A DNA stretch of 64,000 nucleotides from Falsirhodobacter sp051195255 (GCF_051195255.1 NZ_JBNJLK010000010.1:72381-136380), one strand, 5' to 3'; positions 16,646 through 27,400 are shown, numbered from the stretch's first letter. Numbers and translations are program-made. Notes: generated from the letters alone by a model not told the origin.

Positions 16646-17584
16646 TCATTCACCGTGGTTCTGCATGTCTGATGGGCGGCCCGCCCGCTGGCAAGGGGCC
16701 GCGCGCCGGGGGATCAGCTGCGCCGCCACCCCCACCGCGATCTGCTGCGGATGCTTGCCAAGCGCCGGGTCGCCGATGGGGCAGGTGATGCGGTCCGGGT
16801 CCTGCCCCAGGGCGCGCAGGCGGCGGGCGAAACGGACCTTCTTCGACTGCGATCCGATCAGCCCCGCCCAGCCGAAGCCGTGGCGCAGCAAAGCATGGCA
16901 GATCTCCAGATCCAGCGCGTGGGAATAGGTCAGGATCAGATGCTCGGCCTGCGGGGGCGCGTGGGGCACGAAGCGCAGCGGGTCCGGCGCCCAAAGCGGC
17001 GACACCCCGTCGGGGATCACGTCCGGAAACCGGTCGCGGGCGGTGTCGATCCACATCACGGCGAATCCCGGCAAGGGCGCCATCACGCCGACCACCGCGC
17101 GCCCCACATGCCCCGCGCCCCAGATCCAGAGGGAACGGTCGGCTTCGGCCACAGGCTCCACCATCCAGCCCTGGATCAGCTGGGGCTTCGGGCGGACGCC
17201 CTGATTGCGCGCCTGCGTCAGGATGCGGCGGACGGGCAGCGGCATCTCCCCTTCCCCGCGCGCGATGACGGGGCCGGTCAGCGTCACCTCGGTGAACACC
17301 TCCACCAACAGGGTCACGGCGCCGCCGCAGCACTGGCCCAGCTTCGGCCCCAGCGGCATCCGTTCCAGCCGCGTGGCCGTGGCGGCACGGGCCATGCGGA
17401 TCGCTTCCCATTCCAGCGCGCCGCCGCCGACCGTGCCCTTGGTCCCGTTGGCCCAGACGAGCATCGCCGCCCCCACCTCGCGCGGGGACGAGCCCTGATG
17501 CGCGGCGATGACCACGCGGGCGACGCGGCCGTGGCGGGCGACGGCGCGGCGCAGCCCTTCGATGTCGAACCCGACCTCAGCCAC
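16646..17584 (-). CDS. xdhC: Xanthine dehydrogenase accessory protein XdhC
   Basis: Chaperone that binds and inserts sulfurated molybdenum cofactor into XdhB, 312 aa from a GTG at 17584. No suitable ATG exists, and longer starts would run further into xdhB. It has HQGSSPREVGAAMLV, GGGALEWEAI, the GQCCGGAVTLLVE cysteine motif, and a C-terminal Rossmann-like WIWGAGHVGRAVV, as expected for XdhC/CoxI proteins. It overlaps xdhB by eight bases. Confidence 0.9.
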   Translation of the reverse strand: MAEVGFDIEGLRRAVARHGRVARVVIAAHQGSSPREVGAAMLVWANGTKGTVGGGALEWEAIRMARAATATRLERMPLGPKLGQCCGGAVTLLVEVFTEVTLTGPVIARGEGEMPLPVRRILTQARNQGVRPKPQLIQGWMVEPVAEADRSLWIWGAGHVGRAVVGVMAPLPGFAVMWIDTARDRFPDVIPDGVSPLWAPDPLRFVPHAPPQAEHLILTYSHALDLEICHALLRHGFGWAGLIGSQSKKVRFARRLRALGQDPDRITCPIGDPALGKHPQQIAVGVAAQLIPRRAAPCQRAGRPSDMQNHGE

Positions 17585-19957
17585 GCTGCCGCCCCACCGC
17601 CTGAAGGATGCGTTCGGGCGTCGCGGGCGCGTCCAGCGCGACATAGCGCGTCCCGTCCCCGCAGGCCGCCACCGCGTCCGACAGCGCCAAGAAGGCGGAG
17701 ATGCCCAGAACGAAGGGCGGCTCCCCCACGGCCTTGGACTTGCCCACGGTGTCTTCGGGGTTCGGGCGGTCCCACAGCTGCACGCGGAAATCGCGCGGCC
17801 TGTCCGAACAGGCCGGGATCTTGTAGGTGGAGGGCGCGTGCGTCGTCAGCCGGCCCTTCCCGTCCCAGACCAGCTCCTCGGTCGTGAGCCAGCCGGCGCC
17901 CTGCACGTAGCCGCCTTCGATCTGGCCGATGTCCAGCGCGGGGTTCAGGCTGTGGCCGGTGTCGTGCAGGATGTCGGTGCGCAGGATGCGGTTTTCGCCG
18001 GTCAGCGTGTCGATCACCACCTCCGTCACCGCCGCACCGTAGGAGAAGTACAGGAACGGCCGCCCCTGCCCACGCAGCCGGTCCCACGTGATCTTGGGCG
18101 TGGCGTAATAGCCGGTGGCCGACAGCGACACCCGTGCCTGATAGGCCAGCGCCGCCACCTCGGCAAAGGTGTAGCCTTCGCCCCCGACGCGCACGCGGCC
18201 GGCGGCGAAGCGCACATCTTCCGGGCAGGCCTGATGGCGTTCGGCCAGGAATCCGGCCAGCCGCGCCCGCAGCGTATCGCAGGCGGCCTTCACCGCCATG
18301 CCGTTCAGGTCGGTCCCCGACGACGCGGCCGTGGCCGAGGTGTTGGGCACCTTGCCCGTGTCCGTTGCCGTGATCCGCACATCCGCCACGTCGATCCCGA
18401 ACACACCGGCCGCCACCTGCGCGACCTTCTGGAACAGGCCCTGCCCCATCTCTGTCCCGCCATGGTTCAGCTGGACCGAGCCGTCCTGATAGATGTGCAC
18501 CAGCGCCCCCGCCTGGTTCAGCCAGGTCAGGGTGAAGGCGATGCCGAACTTCACCGGCGTCAGCGCGATGCCGCGTTTCAGGATCGGGTTGTCGGCGTTC
18601 CATGCGGCAATGCGGGCACGGCGCGCGTCATAGTCGGACCGTTTCGCCAGTTCGGCCACCAGTTCATGCCCGATGAAATCCTCCACCGGCATGTGATAGG
18701 GGGTGGTCTGCGCGGTGCCCGGATCGGGGCGCGGGGCGGGCCGCTCGATCCCCTCGGCGCCGCGGGTGGTCAGGTCGGCCTCCGTCTCCACCTTCTCCAG
18801 CCGCTGGGGCTCGGGGTCGGGGGCCTTGCCCATCGCGCGGTAGAAGTTGCGCCGCCGCACCTCCAGCGGGTCCATCCGCAGGCTGTGGGCGATGTGGTCG
18901 ATCACGCGCTCGATCCCCAGCACGCCCTGCGGGCCGCCGAAGCCGCGATAGGCGGTGGCTGATTGCATGTGCGTGCGCAGCCGGTGGCTTTCGACGCGGA
19001 CAGCCGGAAGGAAATAGGCGTTGTCCACATGCAGCATCGCGCGGTCCGCCACGGCCAGCGACAGGTCCTGCGACCAGCCGCAGCGGAACAGGTGCCGGAA
19101 CTCCACCCCCCGGATGCGGCCGTCGCCGTCGAAGCCCGCGCGGTATTCGATCCGCAGGTCGTGACGCTTGCCGGTGATCATCATATCGTCGTCGCGGTCA
19201 TAGCGCATCTTGCAGGGACGACCGGTGCGGTGGGCCATGACGGCGCAGGCGATGGCGAGGGCGTTGCCCTGGCTTTCCTTGCCCCCGAAACCGCCGCCCA
19301 TGCGCCGCACCTCCACGCGCACCGCGCTCATCGGCAGGTGGAGGGCGTGGGCGACCTTGTGCTGGATTTCCGTCGGGTGCTGGGTGGAGGCGTGGATCAC
19401 CATGCCCCCGTCCTCCTGCGGCAGGGCAAGGGCGATCTGGCCTTCCAGATAGAAATGCTCCTGCCCGCCGACCTCCATCCGGCCTTCGATGACATGGGGC
19501 GCGGCGGCAAGGGCGGACATGTCGCCCTTCTGCCAGACCACCGGTCCATCCTCGAACCGGCTGCCCGCGTCCAGCGCCTCGTCCACCGTCAGGATGGCGG
19601 GCTTTTCGTGATAGTCGGCACCGGCCAGCCGCGCGGCCCGGCGCGCCGCCCCGTGGCTGGTCGCGGCCACAAGGAACAGGGGCTGGCCCAGATACATCAC
19701 CGTCCCGCCCGCCAACAACGGCTCGTCATGGGTGGAGGGGGAACAGTCGGGCATCGGATCCAGATCGGCGATCACCTCCACCACGCCGGGTGCCGCACGG
19801 ACGGCGGACAGGTCGAGGGCGGTCACCACCCCATGCGCGATGGTGGACAGGCCGAAGGCGAGGTGCAGGGTATTTTGCGGCAGGGGGATGTCATCGACAT
19901 AGCGGGCCTGACCGCTGACATGCAGGGGGGCCGCGTCATGCGGCAGCGGCTTGCCGA

Positions 19958-19961
<4 letters not shown>
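17577..19961 (-). CDS. xdhB: Xanthine dehydrogenase molybdopterin-binding subunit XdhB
   Basis: Large molybdenum-cofactor subunit oxidising hypoxanthine and xanthine to urate, 794 aa. It contains VSGQARYVDDIPLP at the N-terminus, the MoCo-binding GGGFGGKESQG, a further AYRGFGGPQG, and the catalytic-Glu region KAVGEPPFVLGIS near the C-terminus. The start at 19961 overlaps the xdhA stop (ATGA). Separate XdhA (FeS+FAD) and XdhB subunits are the bacterial Rhodobacter capsulatus-type arrangement. Confidence 0.95.
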
Positions 19962-21307
<1,346 letters not shown>

Positions 21308-21556
21308 TCGATCAACCCGCCGCGGTCTTTTTCGGTGCGCCGGAAGGTCCGGCCCGCGGGCCTGCCCGATGCGGCGTAAGGCAGGTCCTGCGGAAGTCTA
21401 ACTCGGAAGCCGTCCCCCGGTCACGGATTGTTTGCGGGGGGCGAACCTTCGCGTTCTTTCCCATCCCTTGGGGGAGGGGAATGGACGCCGGACGCGCATT
21501 CGCGAAGTTTCGGCCGCCGCCTGCGAAACAGGCGGGTACGGCCCCTTTTGCCCATG
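21308..21556. promoter_or_regulatory. Spacer between hpxO and xdhA
   Basis: This 249-base gap precedes the xdhA-ureG operon, so its promoter and operator should lie here. No convincing -35/-10 pair stands out by eye. It holds hairpin repeat copy B near hpxO (21517-21535) and a GC palindrome (GGCCCGCGGGCC) near 21351, about 45 bases from xdhA. Confidence 0.3.
21517..21535 (+). repeat. Hairpin repeat copy B
   Basis: Seven-base perfect arms (CCGCCTG / CAGGCGG) enclose a CGAAA loop. Seventeen bases (21519-21535) match copy A at 228-244. It lies about 20 bases beyond the hpxO stop, so it might serve as a weak terminator for hpxO, but no T-run follows on the - strand. Confidence 0.5.
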
Positions 21557-22711
21557 TCACGGGCGGAATGCGAAAGGCCCGCCATCCACCGTCTTCTGGA
21601 TCCCGCGCAGGATGCCGTCACCCGTGTCGCCGCGCAGCCCCGCATACCAGTCGGCGGTTGCGGAGGGGTCCATGCCGTGGGTCACGTCGCTGCGGTCGCG
21701 GGCGCGCAGCACCAGATCGCGGGCGCGGGGGGCACGGGATTCCTGATACAGGCGCAGCGCGGTGGGCAGGTCGGCGTGATCCGCCAGCATCCGCTGAAGA
21801 ACGACCGCATCCTCCATCGCCATGCAGGCGCCCTGCCCCAGATCCGGCGTCGTGTTGTGGGCGGAATCGCCCAGAAGGACCATGCGGCCCTTCACCCAGC
21901 TGTCGAACGGGTCGATGTCGTGGATGTCCACGCGGTTGACCGAGGTGATCGCGTCCAGCATGCGCTGCACCGGGGCGGACCAATGGCCGAAATGCCGGCG
22001 CAGCTCGGCCACCCGATCCGCGGTCGCGCCCCTGTGCTGGGCGGTGGGTACGTCGAAGAAGAAATAGAACCGCCCTTCCCCCACCGGCATAACGGAGGCG
22101 CGCTTGCCTTCCGCCACGAAGGTCGTCCAGCCGTCCACCGGCGCGATCCCCGGGTCGGCGGGGATCAGGCCGTTCCAGTTGGTGTAACCCGCCGACCGCC
22201 GGTCCAGCTTCCGGCCAAGGATATGTTCGCGCACCAGCGAATGGGCGCCATCGGCCCCGATCAGCAGATCACCCTCCACCTCGGTACCGTCGGTGAAGCG
22301 GGCCTGCACGCCGGTTGCCGTTTCCGTCACCTGCCGCAGGGCCGCGCCAAGGCGGATGCCGTCATGGCCGAAGCGGTCCATCAGCATGGTCTGCAAGCCC
22401 GCCCGCGACACCGGATAGGCCCGCGCGCCGGAGCCCTGATAGAGCGGATCGAGCGAGAACCGGGTCAGGACCTCGCCGCTCGGTCCGTCGGCATAGGCCA
22501 TGGTGTCCATCCGGCCGCCAAGGGCCTTCACGTCCTCCTCCAGCCCCAGATGGTTCAGGCACAGGATGCCGTTGGGCCACAGCGACAGCCCCGCACCGAC
22601 GGGGCGGATCTCGGTCACCTTCTCGAACACGGACACGTCATGGCCCAGCTGGCGCAGCGCCAGCCCGGCGCACAACCCGCCGATCCCCGCGCCGATTACG
22701 ATGACCTTCAT
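21557..22711 (-). CDS. hpxO: FAD-dependent urate hydroxylase HpxO
   Basis: Flavin monooxygenase converting urate to 5-hydroxyisourate with NADH and O2, 384 aa, the same length as I recall for Klebsiella HpxO. It has the N-terminal FAD-binding VIVIGAGIGGLCAG, DLLIGADGAHSLVR (DG motif), and the HpxO-specific stretch SAGYTNWNGLI, EGKRASVMPVGEGRFYFFFDVP. Arg204 and Tyr216, which I remember as active-site residues of Klebsiella HpxO, align here. GDSAHNTTPDLGQGACMAMED ends the FAD domain. The start at 22711 follows AAGGGGG. It replaces a cofactor-free uricase in this pathway. Confidence 0.93.
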   Translation of the reverse strand: MKVIVIGAGIGGLCAGLALRQLGHDVSVFEKVTEIRPVGAGLSLWPNGILCLNHLGLEEDVKALGGRMDTMAYADGPSGEVLTRFSLDPLYQGSGARAYPVSRAGLQTMLMDRFGHDGIRLGAALRQVTETATGVQARFTDGTEVEGDLLIGADGAHSLVREHILGRKLDRRSAGYTNWNGLIPADPGIAPVDGWTTFVAEGKRASVMPVGEGRFYFFFDVPTAQHRGATADRVAELRRHFGHWSAPVQRMLDAITSVNRVDIHDIDPFDSWVKGRMVLLGDSAHNTTPDLGQGACMAMEDAVVLQRMLADHADLPTALRLYQESRAPRARDLVLRARDRSDVTHGMDPSATADWYAGLRGDTGDGILRGIQKTVDGGPFAFRP

Positions 22712-22777
22712 CCCGACCCCCTTCGATGCCAACGGCTTACGCTAGCACAGGGGACGGCGCGCACCAGCCCGCAAAGC

Positions 22778-22811
22778 GGAACGCCGCGCCGAGGGGTCGG
22801 CGCGGCGTTCC
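22778..22811 (-). terminator. Strong hairpin after the RTX gene
   Basis: Fifteen-base perfect GC-rich arms (22778-22792 and 22797-22811) enclose a GGGG/CCCC tetraloop. It lies eight bases beyond the stop of the RTX gene. On the - strand the stem is followed by GCTTTGCG, only a weak T-run. It probably terminates or stabilises the RTX transcript and insulates hpxO. Confidence 0.7.
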
Positions 22812-22818
22812 ATGACGG

Positions 22819-25182
22819 TTACCAGGCGAGGGCCCGCGCCTCGAACACCTTCAGCGCGCGGCGCGCGGTCTTGCCATAGGCTTCGGGCATGGCGCGCAGT
22901 TCCGGGAAGATCGCGAACAGCTCCTCGCGCGCCTCCTCGACCAGGCCGCCCAGCCCATAGCTGGCAGGGTGGTAGCTTTCGGCCGCCGCGCCGTTGGCGA
23001 ACACGATCTGATGTTCGTCGAACAGCATGTGGATGTAGGTGACGCTGCCCGTCTCCTCCACCGTCACATGCTTGTCGTCCACCATGTGCTTGGCCGAGGC
23101 CAGCACCTCTCGGTCCCCGAACAGCAACTCGGCTCGGTAGCCTTCGATCAGCATCCTGTGCTGGGGAGAGACGAGGAGATCGGCCGTCAACTCCGGCAGG
23201 GCGCCGCGACGGATGCGGACGGGCGCGAAGGCCCCCGTTCCGGCCACGGTGGTCGTGCCGATCCAGCGGATCGGCTGCAACCCGGCGTCGCGGGTCACCA
23301 CCATGTCGCCGGCCTTCAGCGTTTCGATCGCGCGAAGGCCACCCAAGGTGCGGATCAGCGTGCCGGGGGTGAAGCAGATGATCTGTTCGATTCCGGAATA
23401 GGTGATGGTCGTCCCGTCCGAAAGCGTGATCGTCCCCGAACCGGCGGTCGTGGAGCTGGGCGCGTTGCGCCAGCCGGTGTTCGCGCTCAGGTCCAAGACG
23501 TCCACATCCGCCACGCCGTTTGCGTCGGAGGAGGTGCCGCCATCGATGGTGATCGAGGCGTCCGCCGTGTTCTGCGTGTTATCGAGCACGTCGTTCAGCG
23601 TGAAGACGTCCCGGCCCACGCCACCCGTAGCCTGGTCGCCACGGGCGAAGGTGATCGTGTCGTTGCCGGCGTCGCCGATCATCCGGTCGGCCCCCGCGCC
23701 GCCCACAAGGCTGTCATTGCCGTCGCCGCCCTGAAGCACGTCCGCGCCCGTGCCGCCGATCAGCGTGTCGTTGCCGGCATTGCCGACGGCGGTGAAGCCC
23801 GTCGTGGCGCTGGCCCCGTTGACGCTGTCCGCGCCGCTGCCAAGATTCAGCCGCTCGATCTGGGTGAAGGTGCCGGTGGCATTGCCGGCGGTGAAGGTTC
23901 CGGCCTCGCTGCCCGTGAACTGGACGGTCGCGCCGGTGGTGATGGTGGAGGTGTCCAGCGTGTCGATCGAGGTGTCGGTGCCCGTATCCTCGCCGCCTGC
24001 AATGGTGCGGGCACCGGCCAGGTTGGTCACGACGATGGTGTCGCTGCCGCCCCCGCCCCCGAGGGTGTCCGCCCCGCCCCCGCCGGTGATGGTGTCATTG
24101 CCAAGGCCGCCCAGCAGGATGTCCGCGCCGGTGCTGCCCGTCAGCGTGTCCGCATAGTCGGAGCCGATGACCCGTTCGATCTGGGTCAGCGTGTCGCCCG
24201 TGCCCTGATCGGCTCCGGTCGCGCTGCCCGTGCCCAGGTTGACGTTCACGGCCGCCGTCGCGTCGGCATAGGTGGCCGTGTCGGTTCCCGCGCCGCCGTT
24301 GATCGAGTCGGCACCGGCCCCGCCGGACAACGTGTCGTCGCCCAGGCCGCCATTCAGTGTGTCGTTGGCCGCGCCGCCGGACAGGCTGTCATTCCCGTCG
24401 CCGCCCGACAGGCTGTCCGTCCCGGCCTCGCCCAGAAGGGTGTCGTTGCCGCCATTGCCGATCAGCGTGTCGTTACCGTCACCGCCCGACAGGCTGTCGG
24501 CCCCGTCCACCGCCGTCGTGACGGGCGGAACGCCGATGAGCGAGCTGGTGGCGAGGTCGGTCGCGGTGGTCGAACCGGGCGGCGTCACCGTGGCCGACAG
24601 GTTGTTGCCGCCCGCGTTTTCCCAATACTGGATCTCGATCGTGTACTTGACGCCGGATTGCAGGTTGATGGTGGCCGAGCGTTGGGTCAGGCCCTGGTGA
24701 TAGTCGTTGTCCAGATAGCCCGTCACCGTGCTGCCGGCGTTCGTGAACGGAACGACGTTGCCCGACGCGTCGCGGATGATCATCCGCGAGCCGTCATCCG
24801 AAGAGGTGGAGAAAGTGTAGGTGCCGGAGACCGTCGGGTTCAGCGTGCTGGTGTAGATGACGCCGAAATCATCGGGATCGGTCGTGGTGCCGCGGGTCAG
24901 CCTGGCCAGCGCGTCGACGTTGAACCCGTTCACATAGCCTTCGCCGGCCAGGGTGCCCGAGGCGATCTGCGGCGCCTGTCCGTTGGCAGAGCTGAAGTCG
25001 TAGTTGTAAAGCTTGTAGGTCCACTGCCCGGTCTGGGGCGCGTCGCCTGCAAGGACGTCGTTGCCCGCACCCCCCGTGATGGTGTCGTTTCCGCCACCCC
25101 CGGTCAGCGTGTCGGCGCTCGTGGTGCCGGCAAGGGTCTGGTTCAGCGTGGTGGCGGCGTTGGCGTCGGTGTTGGTGCTCAT
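22819..25182 (-). CDS. RTX-repeat protein with PA14 domain and C-terminal Hint domain
   Basis: A 787-aa secreted-type protein. In order: a short RTX block (TLTGGGGNDTITGGAGNDVL, about 25-45); a PA14-like beta-barrel (about 52-215, with GTYTFSTSSDDGSRMII and IEIQYWENAG); several RTX blocks with GGxGxDxLx nonapeptides interrupted by beta-rich spacers; and a Hint_2-type domain from Cys603 (CFTPGTLIRTLGGLRAIETL) with SPQHRM and HMLFDEHQIV. Cys603 is the only cysteine I see. RTX repeats bind calcium after type I secretion. No type I exporter is encoded nearby. The PA14 part suggests glycan or surface binding, and the Hint part suggests autoprocessing. Its substrate is unknown. Confidence 0.88.
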   Translation of the reverse strand: MSTNTDANAATTLNQTLAGTTSADTLTGGGGNDTITGGAGNDVLAGDAPQTGQWTYKLYNYDFSSANGQAPQIASGTLAGEGYVNGFNVDALARLTRGTTTDPDDFGVIYTSTLNPTVSGTYTFSTSSDDGSRMIIRDASGNVVPFTNAGSTVTGYLDNDYHQGLTQRSATINLQSGVKYTIEIQYWENAGGNNLSATVTPPGSTTATDLATSSLIGVPPVTTAVDGADSLSGGDGNDTLIGNGGNDTLLGEAGTDSLSGGDGNDSLSGGAANDTLNGGLGDDTLSGGAGADSINGGAGTDTATYADATAAVNVNLGTGSATGADQGTGDTLTQIERVIGSDYADTLTGSTGADILLGGLGNDTITGGGGADTLGGGGGSDTIVVTNLAGARTIAGGEDTGTDTSIDTLDTSTITTGATVQFTGSEAGTFTAGNATGTFTQIERLNLGSGADSVNGASATTGFTAVGNAGNDTLIGGTGADVLQGGDGNDSLVGGAGADRMIGDAGNDTITFARGDQATGGVGRDVFTLNDVLDNTQNTADASITIDGGTSSDANGVADVDVLDLSANTGWRNAPSSTTAGSGTITLSDGTTITYSGIEQIICFTPGTLIRTLGGLRAIETLKAGDMVVTRDAGLQPIRWIGTTTVAGTGAFAPVRIRRGALPELTADLLVSPQHRMLIEGYRAELLFGDREVLASAKHMVDDKHVTVEETGSVTYIHMLFDEHQIVFANGAAAESYHPASYGLGGLVEEAREELFAIFPELRAMPEAYGKTARRALKVFEARALAW

Positions 25183-25452
25183 CCTCGGAGTCCCCTCGTT
25201 CAGATCAAGTGGCGTTCATTCGCCTCGGCCCTCCCAGATTGTCCTTCGTGTATAAAGCTTTAATGTAATTTTCACGATCATCGCCGCGGGACTGAGGCTT
25301 TTTCGAAACGCTTTGCCCGATTTCTATACAAACGTCAGGTGTGGCGCTCACGCATGGGTTGTAAGCGTTTGATTTTATATCATTAAGGTTGCATGGCCGC
25401 CCAGAGTGCTGACCTTGGAAGCAACAGCGCCCCGGGTCGGCGACGAATCCGA
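25183..25452. promoter_or_regulatory. AT-rich spacer upstream of the RTX gene
   Basis: This 270-base gap lies between the lysR stop and the RTX start. The part from 25250 to 25390 is clearly AT-richer than its surroundings (for example TATAAAGCTTTAATG and GATTTTATATCATTAA) and should contain the RTX promoter on the - strand. I see no clear -35/-10 pair and no hairpin terminator for lysR. The local composition may reflect regulation by a nucleoid-associated protein, which is inference. Confidence 0.35.
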
Positions 25453-26352
25453 TCAGAACTCCCCGATCACATAGGCCGGGACCTGTTGTTCGAAGAACTT
25501 GGAAAAGGTCGCGACGCGCGGCGGAAGCGCCTGGTAGGGCGGGTAGTAGAGCGTCAGCCAAAGGTCCGGAGGGGTCCAGCCGGGGAAGACGTGCACCAGC
25601 CGCCCCGAGCGGATATGCTCCACGATGTTGAATCCCGGCAGAAGCGTCACGCCCATGCCTTGCGCGGCCATGTCGGCCAGGACCTCGCCACTGTTGGCGC
25701 TGAAGGCGCGGCCCGCCGACAGCGTGATCGACGACCCGCCGTCGGACAGGTTCCACGTCTCGCGCCGGCTTTCGCCGCTATAGGCGAGGCATTCGTCCGG
25801 CGTCAGTTCGTTCGGGTGCTTCATGCCGATAAAGCGGCTTCCGGGCGCGGCCACGAGGATGCGGGGAATGACGCAGATTTTGCGCCAGATCGTGAACTTG
25901 TCCGAAGGGGAGGAGGAGATCCGGATCGCCAGATCGTAATCGTCGTCCACGATGTTCACGAGGCCGTCCGACAACGAAATCTCGAAGCACATCTTCGGAT
26001 AAAGGTCGCGGAAGGCGCCAAGGATCGGCGGCAGCACCGTCTTGCCCAGCCAGGTGGGCGCGCTGATCCGCAGGCGGCCCTGATCGGACTTGTGGGCGTT
26101 CATCACGTCACGGCGCGCCGCGTCCAGCGCCTGCATGGCGGGCTGGATCTGCGCGGCATAGACCGCCCCATCCGCCGTCAGCGACACCTGCCGCGTGGTG
26201 CGCACGAACAACTGCACGCCAAGATCCTCCTCCAGCGCGGCGATGGCGCGGGTCACGGCGGCCGGGGTCATGTCCAGCTCGCGGGCGACCTGCGCGAAGC
26301 TCTTCTTCTCGGCCGCCATAAGGAAGGTGCGGAGCGCCTTGTAGTTGTTCAT
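25453..26352 (-). CDS. LysR-family transcriptional regulator
   Basis: A 299-aa LysR protein with an N-terminal winged HTH (MNNYKALRTFLMAAEKKSFAQVARELDMTPAAVTRAIAALEEDLGVQLFVRTTRQVSLT) and a C-terminal substrate-binding domain of the CrgA/PtxR-like type (LRISAPTWLGKTVLPPILGAF). It is divergently transcribed from the alpha/beta hydrolase gene at 26476. Inverted repeats of related sequence lie in that gap and before two further genes of the cluster. It is therefore likely the local regulator of the detoxification genes. The inducer is inferred to be a quinone or other electrophile. Confidence 0.9.
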   Translation of the reverse strand: MNNYKALRTFLMAAEKKSFAQVARELDMTPAAVTRAIAALEEDLGVQLFVRTTRQVSLTADGAVYAAQIQPAMQALDAARRDVMNAHKSDQGRLRISAPTWLGKTVLPPILGAFRDLYPKMCFEISLSDGLVNIVDDDYDLAIRISSSPSDKFTIWRKICVIPRILVAAPGSRFIGMKHPNELTPDECLAYSGESRRETWNLSDGGSSITLSAGRAFSANSGEVLADMAAQGMGVTLLPGFNIVEHIRSGRLVHVFPGWTPPDLWLTLYYPPYQALPPRVATFSKFFEQQVPAYVIGEF

Positions 26353-26392
26353 CCCGATTGTTTCACTCCATGCAACTCATTCGTGATGATTA

Positions 26393-26405
26393 TTGCCCTT
26401 GGCAA
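26393..26405. promoter_or_regulatory. Candidate LysR operator 1
   Basis: An inverted repeat TTGCC-CTT-GGCAA lies between lysR and the hydrolase gene. Read on the - strand it gives CCGTTGC-N5-GCAAT, resembling the CCGTTGC/CCATTGC arms of the sites at 27376-27400 and 29042-29064, but with a spacer two bases shorter. Confidence 0.4.
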
Positions 26406-26475
26406 CGGCGGGCAAGTGCCATAGCCTTTCCTCATCGAAGACACGCAACCCGCTCAGATGAAAAGGAAACATATC

Positions 26476-27312
26476 ATGCCCACGATCCTCACCGCCGACG
26501 GCACCGACATCTTCTTCAAGGACTGGGGTCCGAAGGACGCCCAGCCGATCATGTTCCACCACGGCTGGCCCCTGTCCTCGGACGACTGGGACGCGCAGAT
26601 GCTGTTCTTCGTCGGGCAGGGCTTCCGCGTCATCGCCCATGACCGGCGCGGGCACGGCCGTTCGGCGCAGGTTTCGGATGGGCACGACATGGACCACTAC
26701 GCCGCCGACGCCGCGGCCGTGGTGGAAGCGCTGGACCTGCGCAACGTCGTCCATATCGGCCATTCCACGGGGGGCGGCGAGGTGGCCCGCTATGTCGCGC
26801 AATATGGCCAGCCGGCGGGACGCGTGGCCAAGGCAGTGCTCGTGTCCGCCGTGACGCCCCTGATGCTGAAGACGGACGCCAATCCCGAAGGCACACCGAT
26901 GGAGGTGTTCGACGGCTTCCGCAACGGTCTGGCCGCCAACCGCGCCCAGTTCTTCCGCGACGTGCCGGCGGGCCCCTTCTATGGCTTCAACCGCGAAGGT
27001 GCTGCGGTGCAGGAGGGTGTGATCCAGAACTGGTGGCGGCAGGGGATGACGGGTTCGGCCAAGGCGCATTACGACGGGATCAAGGCCTTCTCCGAAACCG
27101 ACCAGACCGAGGATCTGCGGGCCATCACCGTCCCCACGCTGGTGCTGCACGGCGAGGATGACCAGGTCGTCCCGATCGACGCCGCCGCCCGCAAGGCCAT
27201 CACGCTGCTGCGGAATGGCACGCTCAAGACCTATCCCGGGTTCTCGCACGGGATGCTGACCGTGAACGCCGACGTGCTGAACAAGGACCTGCTGGACTTC
27301 GTGAAGGCCTGA
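26476..27312 (+). CDS. Alpha/beta hydrolase, non-heme haloperoxidase/arylesterase type
   Basis: A 278-aa cytoplasmic alpha/beta hydrolase. The catalytic triad is readable: Ser97 in GHSTGG, Asp in LVLHGEDDQVVP, and His in GFSHGML near the C-terminus. The oxyanion-hole segment is FHHGWPLSSDDWD. This is the pattern of cofactor-free 'non-heme chloroperoxidases', which are mostly esterases that can also perhydrolyse. The ATG at 26476 follows AAGGAAAC. A terminator hairpin follows the gene, so it is probably monocistronic. Its place in the LysR-controlled cluster suggests ester or lactone hydrolysis of aromatic toxicants. Confidence 0.88.
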   Translation: MPTILTADGTDIFFKDWGPKDAQPIMFHHGWPLSSDDWDAQMLFFVGQGFRVIAHDRRGHGRSAQVSDGHDMDHYAADAAAVVEALDLRNVVHIGHSTGGGEVARYVAQYGQPAGRVAKAVLVSAVTPLMLKTDANPEGTPMEVFDGFRNGLAANRAQFFRDVPAGPFYGFNREGAAVQEGVIQNWWRQGMTGSAKAHYDGIKAFSETDQTEDLRAITVPTLVLHGEDDQVVPIDAAARKAITLLRNGTLKTYPGFSHGMLTVNADVLNKDLLDFVKA

Positions 27313-27334
27313 CGCCGGACCGATCCCGTCACCC

Positions 27335-27370
27335 GCGCCACGTCCGAAAGGGCGTGGCGCTTTTCGTTTC
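27335..27370 (+). terminator. Rho-independent terminator after the hydrolase gene
   Basis: Arms GCGCCACG (27335-27342) and CGTGGCGC (27353-27360), with an inner CC-GAAA-GG stem, are followed by TTTTCGTTTC. This is the clearest intrinsic terminator in the window. It separates the hydrolase from the downstream dioxygenase unit. Confidence 0.85.
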
Positions 27371-27375
27371 GCCCC

Positions 27376-27400
27376 CACCATTGCGCCAATCGCAATGGTG
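27376..27400. promoter_or_regulatory. Candidate LysR operator 2, perfect 10-bp inverted repeat
   Basis: CACCATTGCG-N5-CGCAATGGTG is a perfect palindrome six bases beyond the terminator T-run and 73 bases before the VOC start. It contains the LysR-type T-N11-A core (ATTGCG-N5-CGCAAT). A TATTAT at 27417-27422 could be the -10, which would put the right arm over the -35 region, the usual place for a LysR activator. The right half GCAATGGTGAATG recurs at operator 3 as GCAACGGTGAATG. Confidence 0.7.

Noticed and set aside
14500..16788. 751-codon + strand frame opposite glcB
   Set aside because: It has His/Gln/Arg/Gly-rich composition with no motif and covers a clear malate synthase G.
24300..24500. 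Tandem DNA repeats that might be a CRISPR or minisatellite
   Set aside because: The periodicity is 27 bases and follows the nonapeptide RTX codons of the - strand gene. Units vary in sequence and are not separated by unique spacers.
22969..25263. 764-codon + strand frame antisense to the RTX gene
   Set aside because: It is low-complexity (Val/Arg/Ala/Gly) and mirrors the repetitive GGxGxD codons of the RTX gene. It has no recognisable domain or start signal.
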